Translations under genes and position numbers: made by a program
Assembly: GCF_036010665.1 (NCBI RefSeq)
Contig: NZ_CP108581.1
Location: forward strand, 6,133,501 to 6,197,500
DNA length: 64,000 nucleotides
Source: Microbispora sp. NBC_01189
GTDB taxonomy: Bacteria > Actinomycetota > Actinomycetes > Streptosporangiales > Streptosporangiaceae
Reading direction: 5' to 3'
Shown: positions 40,545 through 50,300 of the stretch, piece by piece
Layout of the letters: the number at the start of each line of letters is the position of its first letter
Position numbering within the stretch: position 1 is the stretch's first letter
The notes under the pieces: model-generated
What the model was told of the DNA's origin: nothing
The model's input: the letters and a program-made list of their open reading frames with translations, nothing else
Databases searched by the model: none

Positions 40545-41225
40545 TCAGCGGGACTGGGCGGGCACGACGATGGCGGCCAGCAGCAGGCCGTTGGTGGCGA
40601 CCCAGCGCCCGGAGAAGCCGGTTAGCTGCGCTCCCGAGACGTACGGCCCCTTGACTTTCAGCGCGGCGGTGAAGCGGCCGTTGTCGGGGTCGATGGTCAC
40701 CATCGCGTCCTCGAAGTCGAGCCAGCGCTTCGTCAGCGGGAACCACGCCTTGTAGACCGCTTCCTTGGCCGAGAACAGCAGCCTGTCCCACGCGACACCG
40801 GGATGCTTGCGGGCCAGTTTCTGCAGGGCCAGGCGTTCCTCGGGCAGGGAGATCGCTTCGAGGACGCCGTTCGTCAGGGCGTCGTCGGGTTCGGCGTCGA
40901 TGCCGAGGGTGACGACCTCACCGCGGGGGGCGAGGACGGCCCCCCGATAGCCGGCGCAGTGGGTGATGCTGCCGACCAGGCCCGCGGGCCACTTCGGCTC
41001 GCCCTGATCGCCTCGCAGGATGGGCTGCTCGGGCACGCCGAGCAGCTTCATCGCCCGGCGTGCGCAGATGCGCGCGGTGGTGAATTCGTTGCGGCGCTTG
41101 TCCACGGATCGGCTAACGGCCTTCTCCTCCGCCGCGAAGAGCATCCCGTCATGGGCGTCGTGAAAGGTGTCGACCGCCACCACTTCGGGCGGCAGGATGC
41201 TCCTGATCGCCGCAGGTTCGTTCAT
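40545..41225 (-). CDS. 4'-phosphopantetheinyl transferase (EntD/Sfp type)
   Basis: A 226-residue PPTase that moves phosphopantetheine from CoA onto carrier-protein serines. The motifs are in order: an RICARRAM segment (52-59), SITHC (86-90), GIDAEP (108-113, with Mg-binding Asp110 and Glu112) and FSAKEAVYKA (151-160). The KWP segment before SITHC is typical of the EntD group. It lies beside the PKS cluster and is the obvious candidate to activate its ACP domains. It diverges from the flavin reductase gene across a 248-nt gap. Confidence 0.9.
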   Translation of the reverse strand: MNEPAAIRSILPPEVVAVDTFHDAHDGMLFAAEEKAVSRSVDKRRNEFTTARICARRAMKLLGVPEQPILRGDQGEPKWPAGLVGSITHCAGYRGAVLAPRGEVVTLGIDAEPDDALTNGVLEAISLPEERLALQKLARKHPGVAWDRLLFSAKEAVYKAWFPLTKRWLDFEDAMVTIDPDNGRFTAALKVKGPYVSGAQLTGFSGRWVATNGLLLAAIVVPAQSR

Positions 41226-41473
41226 GATTCCCAGTTAAGCGGGCCGGCGCCGCGGGAGAAAGCGTCGGAGATCCATCGTGGGGCACGGCGGGCGCATCTG
41301 CAGGGTCTGTCAGGGGTGATCCCGGTAGGGGTTGTCCGTCCGCCGGATCGCGGCCATCGTTGCCGCCGTGGGCTCACCATGGGCTCCCTGCGCCCGCCGG
41401 CGACCGAATTCCGGTCGGTGTTAGGGGTCAACAGGGGATGTGCCCGGCTATGTCATGATGTGAAACTCAAATC

Positions 41474-42001
41474 GTGACAATGCAAGTGGAATCACTTATA
41501 GACGCAGGCGCCTTTCGCCAGGCGATGGCGGAACTCGTGGCACCGCTCACAATCGTCACGACAGTGGACGAGAATGGGCGTCGCTGGGGTTTCACTGCCA
41601 GTTCCGTCACGTCTGGATCCCTTGAGCCGCCGCTGCTGCTGGTCGGCGTGGACCGCCGATCGAGCTGCCACGCGGCCATCACCTCCTGTCGCGAGTTCGT
41701 GGTGAACGTCCTCGGCGAGCAGCACCGCGACCTGGCGAGGACCTTCGCCACCCACGGCGTCGACCGCTTCGCGGGCGGCGAACTGGGCTACTGGCCCGAC
41801 TCCGGCCTGCCCTGCCTGCTCGACGCGAAAGCGGCCTTCCGCTGCGTGTCGAGCGGCACCCTCGCGGTCGGGGACCACGACCTGCTGGTCGGGTCGATGG
41901 TGGCGACGCGACTGAACGTCGGCGGCACCCCGCTGCTGTGGTACCAGCGTGACTTCGCCCTGCCGGCCAGGGAGGCCGGCGTGGTCCGCAAGCCGGTGTG
42001 A
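41474..42001 (+). CDS. Flavin reductase-like FMN-binding protein
   Basis: A 175-residue split-barrel flavin reductase. The pattern PLTIVTTVDENGRRWGFTAS (about 24-43) followed by PPLLLVGVDRRSS and FVVNVLGE is characteristic. Such proteins supply reduced flavin to two-component monooxygenases. It could serve the FAD monooxygenase 0.9 kb downstream, although that enzyme class often reduces its own flavin. GTG at 41474 or ATG at 41480 could be the start. It may be the first gene of the polyketide locus or a separate unit, since 449 nt follow before the next start. Confidence 0.85.
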   Translation: MTMQVESLIDAGAFRQAMAELVAPLTIVTTVDENGRRWGFTASSVTSGSLEPPLLLVGVDRRSSCHAAITSCREFVVNVLGEQHRDLARTFATHGVDRFAGGELGYWPDSGLPCLLDAKAAFRCVSSGTLAVGDHDLLVGSMVATRLNVGGTPLLWYQRDFALPAREAGVVRKPV

Positions 42002-42052
42002 GTCACCGGCCTTCTGCCCCCACCATCTGTCGTCACGTCCGTCGCCAGGCCC

Positions 42053-42121
42053 GTCACCAGGCCCGTCATTGGGCCGTCACCAGGCCCGTCATTGGGCCGT
42101 CACCCGGCCCGTCATTGGGCC
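42053..42121 (+). repeat. Three tandem 23-bp repeats with hairpin core
   Basis: A unit beginning GTCACCAGG and ending GTCATTGGGCC occurs at 42053-42075, 42076-42098 and 42099-42121 with one change (CCC for CCA) in the third. A degraded partial copy precedes them. Each unit contains GGCCC-gtcatt-GGGCC, able to form a 5-bp stem. Located 51 nt after the flavin reductase stop, the array may act as a terminator or protein-binding array. Confidence 0.75.
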
Positions 42122-42302
42122 CGCGCCCCGCGCGTGAGCCGACGGCTCGCGGCGCCGCCCGGCTGTCTTCGCCCGGCGTGTCAGGCTCAGGGCATCGAGC
42201 GGTCGGCGCCGAATATCGCGCGCACTCCCACTATTAACCCCATTTGCGGGCGAATTCTCCCGGTCGCCACTCAGGGCGTTTCCCCTTGAAAAGGACAATA
42301 AA

Positions 42303-42332
42303 CCCCTATCCCTGCTAAGCCAATGATAGGGG
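42303..42332. promoter_or_regulatory. 8-bp inverted repeat before PKS operon
   Basis: CCCCTATC (42303-42310) and GATAGGGG (42325-42332) are perfect inverted arms separated by 14 nt. A -35-like TTGAAA lies at 42286-42291. The dyad is about 120 nt before the first gene of the PKS operon and could be an operator or an mRNA-leader hairpin. The rest of the 449-nt gap holds the 23-bp repeats and nothing else recognisable. Confidence 0.45.
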
Positions 42333-42450
42333 GCGAATCCTCTGGCGGTTCGGGGTTGCATCCCGATTCAATGAATCAGCAAATGAGCGTTCGCCGCCGT
42401 GGTCGACGGCCAGCTCACCCGAAGAACCCTGATGAGTGAAGAGGTACCTC

Positions 42451-42882
42451 ATGCTGAGTCTTACGGAGTCAGCCACCATCACCGGCGACATCGCCTCAGT
42501 CTGGGAGACCGTGTCGGACCCGGCCTCGTGGGCGAGCTGGGACCCGCACGTCGACGTGTCGCGCTTCGAGGGCGACTTCGTGCCGGGCGCGGAGGGCTGG
42601 ACCAAGCCGCGCGGCGCCCCCGGAGGCCCGTTCACGGTGGTCGCGGTCATTCCCGGCAAGGAGTACTCGACCGAATCGCCGATGCCCGGCGGAGCCATGG
42701 CCATCACCAACACCTACGAGCAGATCGGCGCCGGCCAGGTCAGGGTGACCCGCCGGGTCCAGTTGACCGGCTGGTTCACGCCGGTCTTCAAGCTGTTCTG
42801 GGCCAAGGGCATGGCACGCGACATGCACCACACCTTCACGGCGCTGGAGCAGGAGGCCCAGCGCCGAGCGGCGAGCGTCTGA
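42451..42882 (+). CDS. SRPBCC family protein (polyketide cyclase-like)
   Basis: A 143-residue START/SRPBCC-fold protein. The opening SATITGDIASVWETVSDPASWASWDP is the typical first strand, helices and W-x-x-W of the Polyketide_cyc2 family. A long curved sheet and a C-terminal helix (MHHTFTALEQEAQRRA) complete the fold. The ATG at 42451 is preceded by AGAGG; a GTG at 42436 would add five residues. It is 16 nt before the FAD monooxygenase gene. Such proteins bind hydrophobic ligands and some cyclise polyketides, so a tailoring role is plausible but not shown. Confidence 0.8.
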   Translation: MLSLTESATITGDIASVWETVSDPASWASWDPHVDVSRFEGDFVPGAEGWTKPRGAPGGPFTVVAVIPGKEYSTESPMPGGAMAITNTYEQIGAGQVRVTRRVQLTGWFTPVFKLFWAKGMARDMHHTFTALEQEAQRRAASV

Positions 42883-42898
42883 AACCGGGAGTGCGACG

Positions 42899-44311
42899 AT
42901 GACCCACGCGGCGATCATCGGCGGTGGGATGGCCGGGATGCTGGCGGCGACTGCGATCGCCCGCCACGTCGACCGGGTCACCATCATCGAGAGCGATACC
43001 TTTCCCAGCTCGCCCGCCCAGCGGCGCGGGCTTCCCCAGGGCCACCACAACCACATGCTCTTCGGCGGCGGGGCGATGGCGCTCGACACGCTGCTGCCCA
43101 AGACGACCGACCTGCTCTACGCGCACGGGGCGCACCACCTGCGGATCGGGGAGCGGATGGCGATGCTGTCCCCGCAGGGCTGGAGCCGGCGCTTCGACGG
43201 CGACCCCTTCGTTGTCACCTGCAGCCGCCCGCTGCTCGACCACGTCGTACGCCGCCAGGCGCTCAGCTACCACCGGATCATCCTGATCCAGTCGGCCAAG
43301 GTCGTCGGGCTGACCGGCGACGCCTCCCGGGTCACCGGCGTACGCGTCGAGCGTGACGGCGGGCCGGAGGAGACGATCGAGGCGGACCTCGTCGTGGACG
43401 CGGCCGGCCGCCGTTCCGACTCTCCCCGCTGGCTCACCGACCTGGGCCTGCCCGAGGTCGCCGAGGACACGCTGGACGCCGGCTTCGCGTACGCGGGACG
43501 GTCGTTCCTGGCGCCCCCGTCCGCGGGAGACGACTTCCCGGGCATCCTGATCCAGGCCGACAACAGCATCGGAGAGCCGGGCCGCGGCGCCGCGCTGCTC
43601 CCCAACGAGGACGGCCGCTGGATCGTCGCGCTGATCGGCACCAGGGGCGCGCACCCGCCCACCGACGAGGAGGGCTGGCTCGACTTCGCCCGCGGCATGC
43701 GGAGCCCGATCATCGCGGACCTGCTCGCGGGCGCGACGCCGCTGGGCGAGATCCGGGCCTACCGCGGCCTGGCAAACCGGCGCAGGCACTTCGAGCGGAT
43801 CGTCCCGGAGGGCTTCGTCGTGCTCGGCGACGCGGCGATGACGCTCAACCCCAACTACGCCACCGGGATGTCGATCTCGGCCTTCGGCGCGCTCGCGCTC
43901 CGGGAGGAAATGGAGCGCACGGGGTTCACCGAGGGCCTGGCCCGGCGGGCGCAGCGGCGCATCGCGAAGGCCGGCGAGCCCTGGTGGGAAGTGGCGATCG
44001 GCCAGGACCGGTGGTTCCCGAACGTGCGCACCAACCTGACCCTCCGCGGCGGCGCTTCGCAGCTCAAGATGGCCGCGCGGTGGAGCCGCGTGGTCACCGA
44101 GCACCCCGCCATGGCCCGTGCGACCTACAGCGCGGCGTCCCTGGTGATCACCCCCAAGAAGATGATGACGTTGCCGCTGCTGGTGGCGATGATGCGTGGA
44201 CCGAAGCTGCCGCCGCTGACCGCCGACGAGGCGATCGCGCAGTATCCCGGCTTCTCCGGCGTCCTCGACGCCGCACCCGCTGATTCGGCCGTTTCCCAGA
44301 CCTCGGCATAG
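42899..44311 (+). CDS. FAD-dependent monooxygenase (MonCI/Lsd18-like)
   Basis: A 470-residue flavoprotein. GGGMAG (8-13) is the FAD Rossmann motif and HVDRVTIIE the following acidic strand end. GFVVLGDAAMTLNPNYATGMSISAFGALALREE (about 303-335) is the GD motif and the P-x-x-x-x-GM block. The RRGLPQGHHNHML segment (about 42-54) is shared with the epoxidases of polyether pathways (MonCI, Lsd18/LasC). It may therefore epoxidise alkenes in the polyketide. Related flavoproteins in other pathways act as hydroxylases or even as cyclases, so the reaction is unproven. It lies 18 nt before the first PKS gene. Confidence 0.75.
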   Translation: MTHAAIIGGGMAGMLAATAIARHVDRVTIIESDTFPSSPAQRRGLPQGHHNHMLFGGGAMALDTLLPKTTDLLYAHGAHHLRIGERMAMLSPQGWSRRFDGDPFVVTCSRPLLDHVVRRQALSYHRIILIQSAKVVGLTGDASRVTGVRVERDGGPEETIEADLVVDAAGRRSDSPRWLTDLGLPEVAEDTLDAGFAYAGRSFLAPPSAGDDFPGILIQADNSIGEPGRGAALLPNEDGRWIVALIGTRGAHPPTDEEGWLDFARGMRSPIIADLLAGATPLGEIRAYRGLANRRRHFERIVPEGFVVLGDAAMTLNPNYATGMSISAFGALALREEMERTGFTEGLARRAQRRIAKAGEPWWEVAIGQDRWFPNVRTNLTLRGGASQLKMAARWSRVVTEHPAMARATYSAASLVITPKKMMTLPLLVAMMRGPKLPPLTADEAIAQYPGFSGVLDAAPADSAVSQTSA

Positions 44312-44329
44312 GGACCTCGCGGAGAAGAA

Positions 44330-47300
44330 ATGGGCAACGAGGAGAGGCTGCTCGAATACCTCAGGCGGACCACCGCCGACCTGCGGGAGGCGAAGAGACG
44401 GCTCGCCGAGCTGGAACACCGATCCTCCGGCGAACCCGTCGCGATCGTCGGGATGGCGTGCCGCTACCCGCACGGGGTGGACTCGCCGGAGGACCTGTGG
44501 AACCTGGTCGTCGACGAGGTCGACGCGACCTCGGCGTTCCCCGCCGACCGCGGCTGGCCGGAGGACCTGTACGACCCGGAACCCGGCAAACCCGGCAAGG
44601 CGTACACCCGTGAGGGGGCGTTCCTGTACGACGCGGGTGACTTCGACGCGGCCTTCTTCGGCATCTCGCCCCGTGAGGCCCTGGCGATGGACCCCCAGCA
44701 GCGGCTGCTGCTGGAGACCACCTGGGAGGCGTTCGAACGGGCCGGCATCGACCCGGGGACGCTGAAGGGCAGCGCCACAGGCGTGTTCACCGGGATGATG
44801 TACCACGACTACGCCGACGCGCAGGGCACCGGCTCCGTCGCCTCGGGCCGGGTGTCCTACGTCTTCGGCTTCGAGGGCCCCTGCGTCACGGTGGACACGG
44901 CCTGCTCGTCGTCCCTCGTCGCGGTGCACCTCGCCGCGCAGTCGCTGCGCGCGGGGGAGAGCACACTGGCCCTCGCGTCCGGCGTGTGCCTGATGGCGAG
45001 CCCGGACGCCTTCGTCGAGTTCAGCAAGCAACGGGCGCTCTCCCCGGACGGCCGGTGCCGGTCGTACGCGGCGGCCGCGGACGGGACCGGCTGGGGCGAG
45101 GGCTGCGGCGTGCTGCTGCTGGAGCGGCTGTCGGACGCGCGGGCGAACGGCCACCCCGTGCTGGCCGTGCTGCGCGCGACGGCGACGAACCAGGACGGCG
45201 CGAGCAGCGGGCTGACCGCGCCCAACGGGCCGTCGCAGCAGCGGCTGATCCGCCGGGCGCTGGAGCACGCCGGGCTGTCGCCGGCGGACGTGGACGCGGT
45301 CGAGGGCCACGGCACCGGCACCAGGCTCGGCGACCCCATCGAGGCCCAGGCCGTCATCGCGACGTACGGCCAGGACCGCCCCGACGACCGGCCGCTGTGG
45401 CTGGGCTCCCTCAAGTCGAACCTGGGGCACACCCAGTCGGCGGCCGGCGTGGGCGGGGTCATCAAGATGGTGCAGGCGATCCGGCACGGGCTGCTGCCCA
45501 GGACCCTGCACGTGGACGCGCCCACCCCGAACGTGGACTGGTCGGCGGGCAACGTCCGGCTGCTGACCGAGGCGACGCCCTGGCCCGAGGTCGACCGGCC
45601 GCGGCGTGCCGCGGTGTCGTCGTTCGGCGTCAGCGGCACCAACGCTCACGTGATCATCGAACAGGCGGCCGGCTCCCCGGCCGCTTCCCATAGCGAGACC
45701 GCTGGCGAGACCGGCAGCGAGACCCCGGGTGAGTCCACATCGGACTCCCCGGCGGAGGCCGGCGCGTCCCCGGTGACGTCGTGGATCCTGTCGGCGAGGA
45801 GCCCGGAGGCGCTGCGCGCCCAGGCCGGGCAGCTCCGGTCTCATCTGGACGCTCGCCCGGAGCCGGCGGCGGCGGACGTCGCCCACTCGCTCGCGACGGC
45901 CCGCGCCCGCTTCGAGCACCGGGCCGTCGTGCTCGGAGGTGACCAGGACGAACTGGTCGCGGGGCTGGCGGCGCTCGCCGCCGGCCGGAACGACGCCAAG
46001 GTGGTCACCGGTGTCGCGCCGGTGACCCGCCGTCCCGTCTTCGTCTTCCCCGGCCAGGGGTCGCAGTGGGCCGGGATGGCGGCGGACCTGCTCGACCAGG
46101 CGCCCGCGTTCGCCGGCCGGATGGCGGCCTGCGCGCGGGCGCTGGAGCCGTTCGTCGACTGGGACCTGTTCGCCGTGCTGCGGCGCGAGCCCGGAGCGCC
46201 CGGTTTCGACCGGGTCGACGTCGTGCAGCCCGTGCTGTGGGCCGTCATGGTGTCGCTGGCCGAGCTGTGGCGGGCGAACGGAGTCGTCCCGGAGGCCGTC
46301 GTCGGCCACTCGCAGGGCGAGATCGCCGCGGCCGTCGTGGCGGGCGCGCTGTCCCTGGAGGACGGCGCGCGGGTGGTCGCCCTGCGCAGCCGGCTGATCG
46401 GCGAGGAGCTCGCCGGACAGGGCGGCATGATGTCCGTTCCGCTCGGCGCGGAGGCCGCCACCGCCCGCATCGAGCGCTGGGGCGGGCGGCTGTGCCTGGC
46501 CGCGGTCAACGGCCCGGGCTCCGTGGTGGTCTGCGGTGACCCCGGGGCGCTGGCCGAACTGTTCGCCGAACTGACCGGCGAGGGCCTGCGGGCCAAGAAC
46601 ATCCCGGTCGACTACGCGTCCCACTCCCAGTACGTCGAGGCCATCCGCGAGCGCCTCGTCGAGATCCTCGCCCCGGTGACCCCCCGGCCCGCGTCGGTCG
46701 CGTTCTACTCGACGGTGACCGGCGACCTCGCCGACACCACCGCCTTCGGCGCGGAGTACTGGTACACCAACCTCCGCGAGACCGTGCGGTTCGACGAGGC
46801 CACCCGGGCACTGCTGCGGGACGGGTTCGACCTGTGGGTCGAGTGCAGCCCGCACCCGGTGCTGCGGCACGGCGTGGAGGCCACCTTCGAGGCCGAGGAG
46901 GCCGACGCCGCTGTGGTCGGGTCGCTGCTCCGCGACCAGGGCGACCTCACCCGGTTCCTGACCTCGCTCGCGAACGCGCACGTCTGCGGGGCGAAGGTGG
47001 ACTGGACCGCCGGACGGCCCGCCGCGCGCGTGATCGACCTGCCGACGTACGCCTTCCAGCGCGAGCGCTACTGGCAGAACCCGGAGTCGGCCGTCGAGGT
47101 GACCGCGCTTGGCCAGGAGCCGATCGACCACCCGCTGCTGCGCGCGGCCGTCGCCCTCGCCGACGGCGACGGGCACCTGTTCACCGGCCGCGTCTCGCTG
47201 AAGACCCACCCCTGGCTGGCCGACCACGACGCGCTCGGCACGGTGCTCATGCCGGGCACCGGCTTCGTCGACCTGGCGCTGACCGCGGGCCGGCAGGCCG

Positions 47301-50300
47301 GCTGCCCGGTGCTCGAAGAGCTCACCATCCAGGCGCCGCTGATCCTGGCGGACGACGAGAGCGTGCTGGTCCAGGTCGTGGCCGGGCCCGCCGACGCGTC
47401 CGGCGCCCGCCCGGTCGCCGTCCACTCGCGCCGGGACGACGACCCCGACGGGCCATGGACGTGTCACGCGTCCGGCGCGCTGCGCGACCGTGCCGAGACG
47501 CCGTACGGCGCCGGCCTCGCGGTCTGGCCGCCGCGCGACGCGACCGCGATCGCGCTCGACGGCGCGTACGACCGGCTCTTTGAGCGCGGGTACGCCTACG
47601 GCCCGGTGTTCCAGGGGCTGCGCGCGGCCTGGCGGCGCGGCGACGAACTGTTCGCGGAGGTGCGGCTCCCCGAGGAGGCACACGCCGACGCCGAGCGGTT
47701 CGCGGTGCACCCGGCCGCCCTGGACGCCGCCCTCCACACGGCCCTGGTGACCGGGTCGGGCGACACCGTCCTGCCGTTCGCCTGGACCGGCGTCACGCTG
47801 CACGCGGTCGGCGCCACCGAGCTGCGGGTGCGGCTGACGCCGGAGGGGCCGGACGCGGTGCGCCTGGAGGCGGCCGACCCCGCGGGCCGTCCGGTGCTGA
47901 CCGTGTCGGGGCTGGTCAGCCGGCCGGTCTCCGCCGAGCAGCTGGCTCCGGCGGCGGAGGCGAAGGCGCTCTCGCCGTACCGGATCGTCTGGCGGCCGGT
48001 CTCCGCACCCGCCGACGTCCCCGCGGGGGCCTCGTCGGCCGATGCCGGGGCAGGCGCCGGGGTCGCCGTCTATCGCTGTCCCCTCACGTCCGGCGGCGAT
48101 GTGCCGGGTGACGTGCGGGAGACGGTTCGGCAGGTGCTCGCCGCGCTGCGCGACCGGCTCGCCGACGAGCGCGCCGCGACCGGCCCGCTGGTGCTGGTCA
48201 CCCGGGGAGCCGTCGCCGTGGACGGCGGTCCCGTCGATCTGGCGCAGGCGCCCGTGTGGGGCCTGGTCCGGGCGGCCCAGGCCGAGAACCCCGGCGCGTT
48301 CGTGCTGGTCGACACCGATGATCCCGACGTGGGCCCCGAGACGCTGGCCCGCGCCGCCGCCACGGGCGAGCCCGAGCTGGCGCTGCGCGACGGCGAACTG
48401 TTCGTGCCCCGCCTGGCCGTGGTCCCCGAAACGGACAGCACGAACCTCCCGGCCGACGCCGCACAGGACGGCGCGGCAGACGGCGGGGCAGACGGCGGGG
48501 CGCTCTACGCTCAGGTGCCCGGCGGCCGGGTGCTCGACCCGGACGGCACGGTGCTGATCACGGGTGGCACCGGTGGCCTGGGCGGGCGCGTCGCCCGGCA
48601 CCTGGTCACCGGGTACGGCGTGCGCCACCTGGTGCTGACGAGCCGCCGGGGCGACGCCGCGCCCGGTGCCGCGGAGCTTCGCGAGGAGCTGACCGGCCTG
48701 GGAGCCGACGTCACGATCGCGGCCTGCGACGTCGCCGACCGGGCCGCGCTCGCCGCCGTCCTCGACGCGATTCCGGCCGGGCACCCGCTCACCGGCGTCG
48801 TGCACACCGCGGGCGTGCTCGCCGACGGGGTGCTCGCCACCCTCACGCCGGACGACTTCGAGGCCGTGCTGCGGCCCAAGGCGGACGCCGCCTGGCACCT
48901 GCACGAGCTGACCGAGCACCTCGACCTGGCCGTCTTCGCCCTGTTCTCCTCGGTCGCCGGCACCATCGGCGCCGCCGGGCAGGCCAACTACGCCACGGCG
49001 AACGCGTTCCTCGACGCGCTCGCCGCCCACCGGCGCGCCGCGGGCCTGCCGGCGACCTCGATGGCCTGGGGCCCGTGGACCGGGGTCGGCATGGCCGACG
49101 CGCTCGACGAGCAGCACGCGCGGAGGCTGCGGAGCGACGGGCTTCCGCCGCTCACCCCCGAGCAGGGACTGATCCTGTTCGACGCCGCGCTCGCCGCCGG
49201 GGACGCCCACCTCGCCCTGGTCCGCCTGGAGGCGGCCGGGCTGCGCGCCCAGGCGTCCGCCGACGCGCTGCCCACCGTGCTCGGCGACCTGGTACGGCGG
49301 CCGCCGCGCCGGGCCGCGCGCGACACCGGGACGGCCGACGGCTCGCTCGCCGACCGGCTGGCCGGGCTCGGGCCCGACGAGGTCGGCCGTACGCTGCTCG
49401 ATCTGGTGCGGACCTGCGTCGCGGACGTGCTCCGGCACTCGTCGGCCGACGCGATCGAGCCGGACCGGGCCTTCAAGGAGCTGGGCTTCGACTCGCTGAC
49501 CGCGCTGGAGATGCGCAACCGGCTCAACGCGGCCACGGGCCTCCGGCTCCCCGCGACAATGATCTTCGACTATCCGACGAGCCGCGCCGCGGCGAGCCGC
49601 CTGGCCGAACTGCTCGCCCCGGCGGCCACGTCCGCCGCCGTCCCGGCGCCCGCGTCGGCGGCCGCACCGGGTGCGGACGAGCCGATCGCGATCATCGGCA
49701 TGGCCTGCCGGTATCCCGGTGGGGTGGCCTCGCCTGAGGACCTGTGGCGGCTGGTCGCCGACGGCGTGGACGCGATCTCCGAGTTCCCCGCCGACCGCGG
49801 CTGGGACGTCGACGCGCTGTACGACCCCGAGCGCGGCGCGCCGGGCAAGGTGTACGCGCAGGGCGGCGGCTTCCTGTACGACGGAGCCGAGTTCGACGCC
49901 GGGTTCTTCGGGATCTCCCCGAACGAGGCGCTGACGATGGACCCGCAGCAGCGGTTGCTGCTGGAGACTTCCTGGGAGGCGATCGAGCGGGCCGGCATCG
50001 ACCCGGGCTCGCTTCGCGGATCGGCGACCGGGGTGTTCGCCGGGATGATGTACCACGACTACGCCGCGAACAGCAGCACGGGATCGATCGCCTCGGGCCG
50101 GGTGTCGTACGTCTTCGGGTTCGAGGGCCCGTCGGTCACGATCGACACCGCGTGCTCCTCGTCGCTGGTGGCGCTGCACCTGGCGGCCCAGTCGGTGCGG
50201 TCGGGGGAGTGCTCCCTCGCGCTGGCAGGCGGAGTGACGCTGATGGCCACCCCGGAGATGCTGGTGGACTTCAGCGAGCAGCAGGGGCTGTCGCCGGACG

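Noticed and set aside
42053-42121. Possible CRISPR array
   Set aside because: The 23-bp units are directly adjacent with no spacers, and no cas gene is present.
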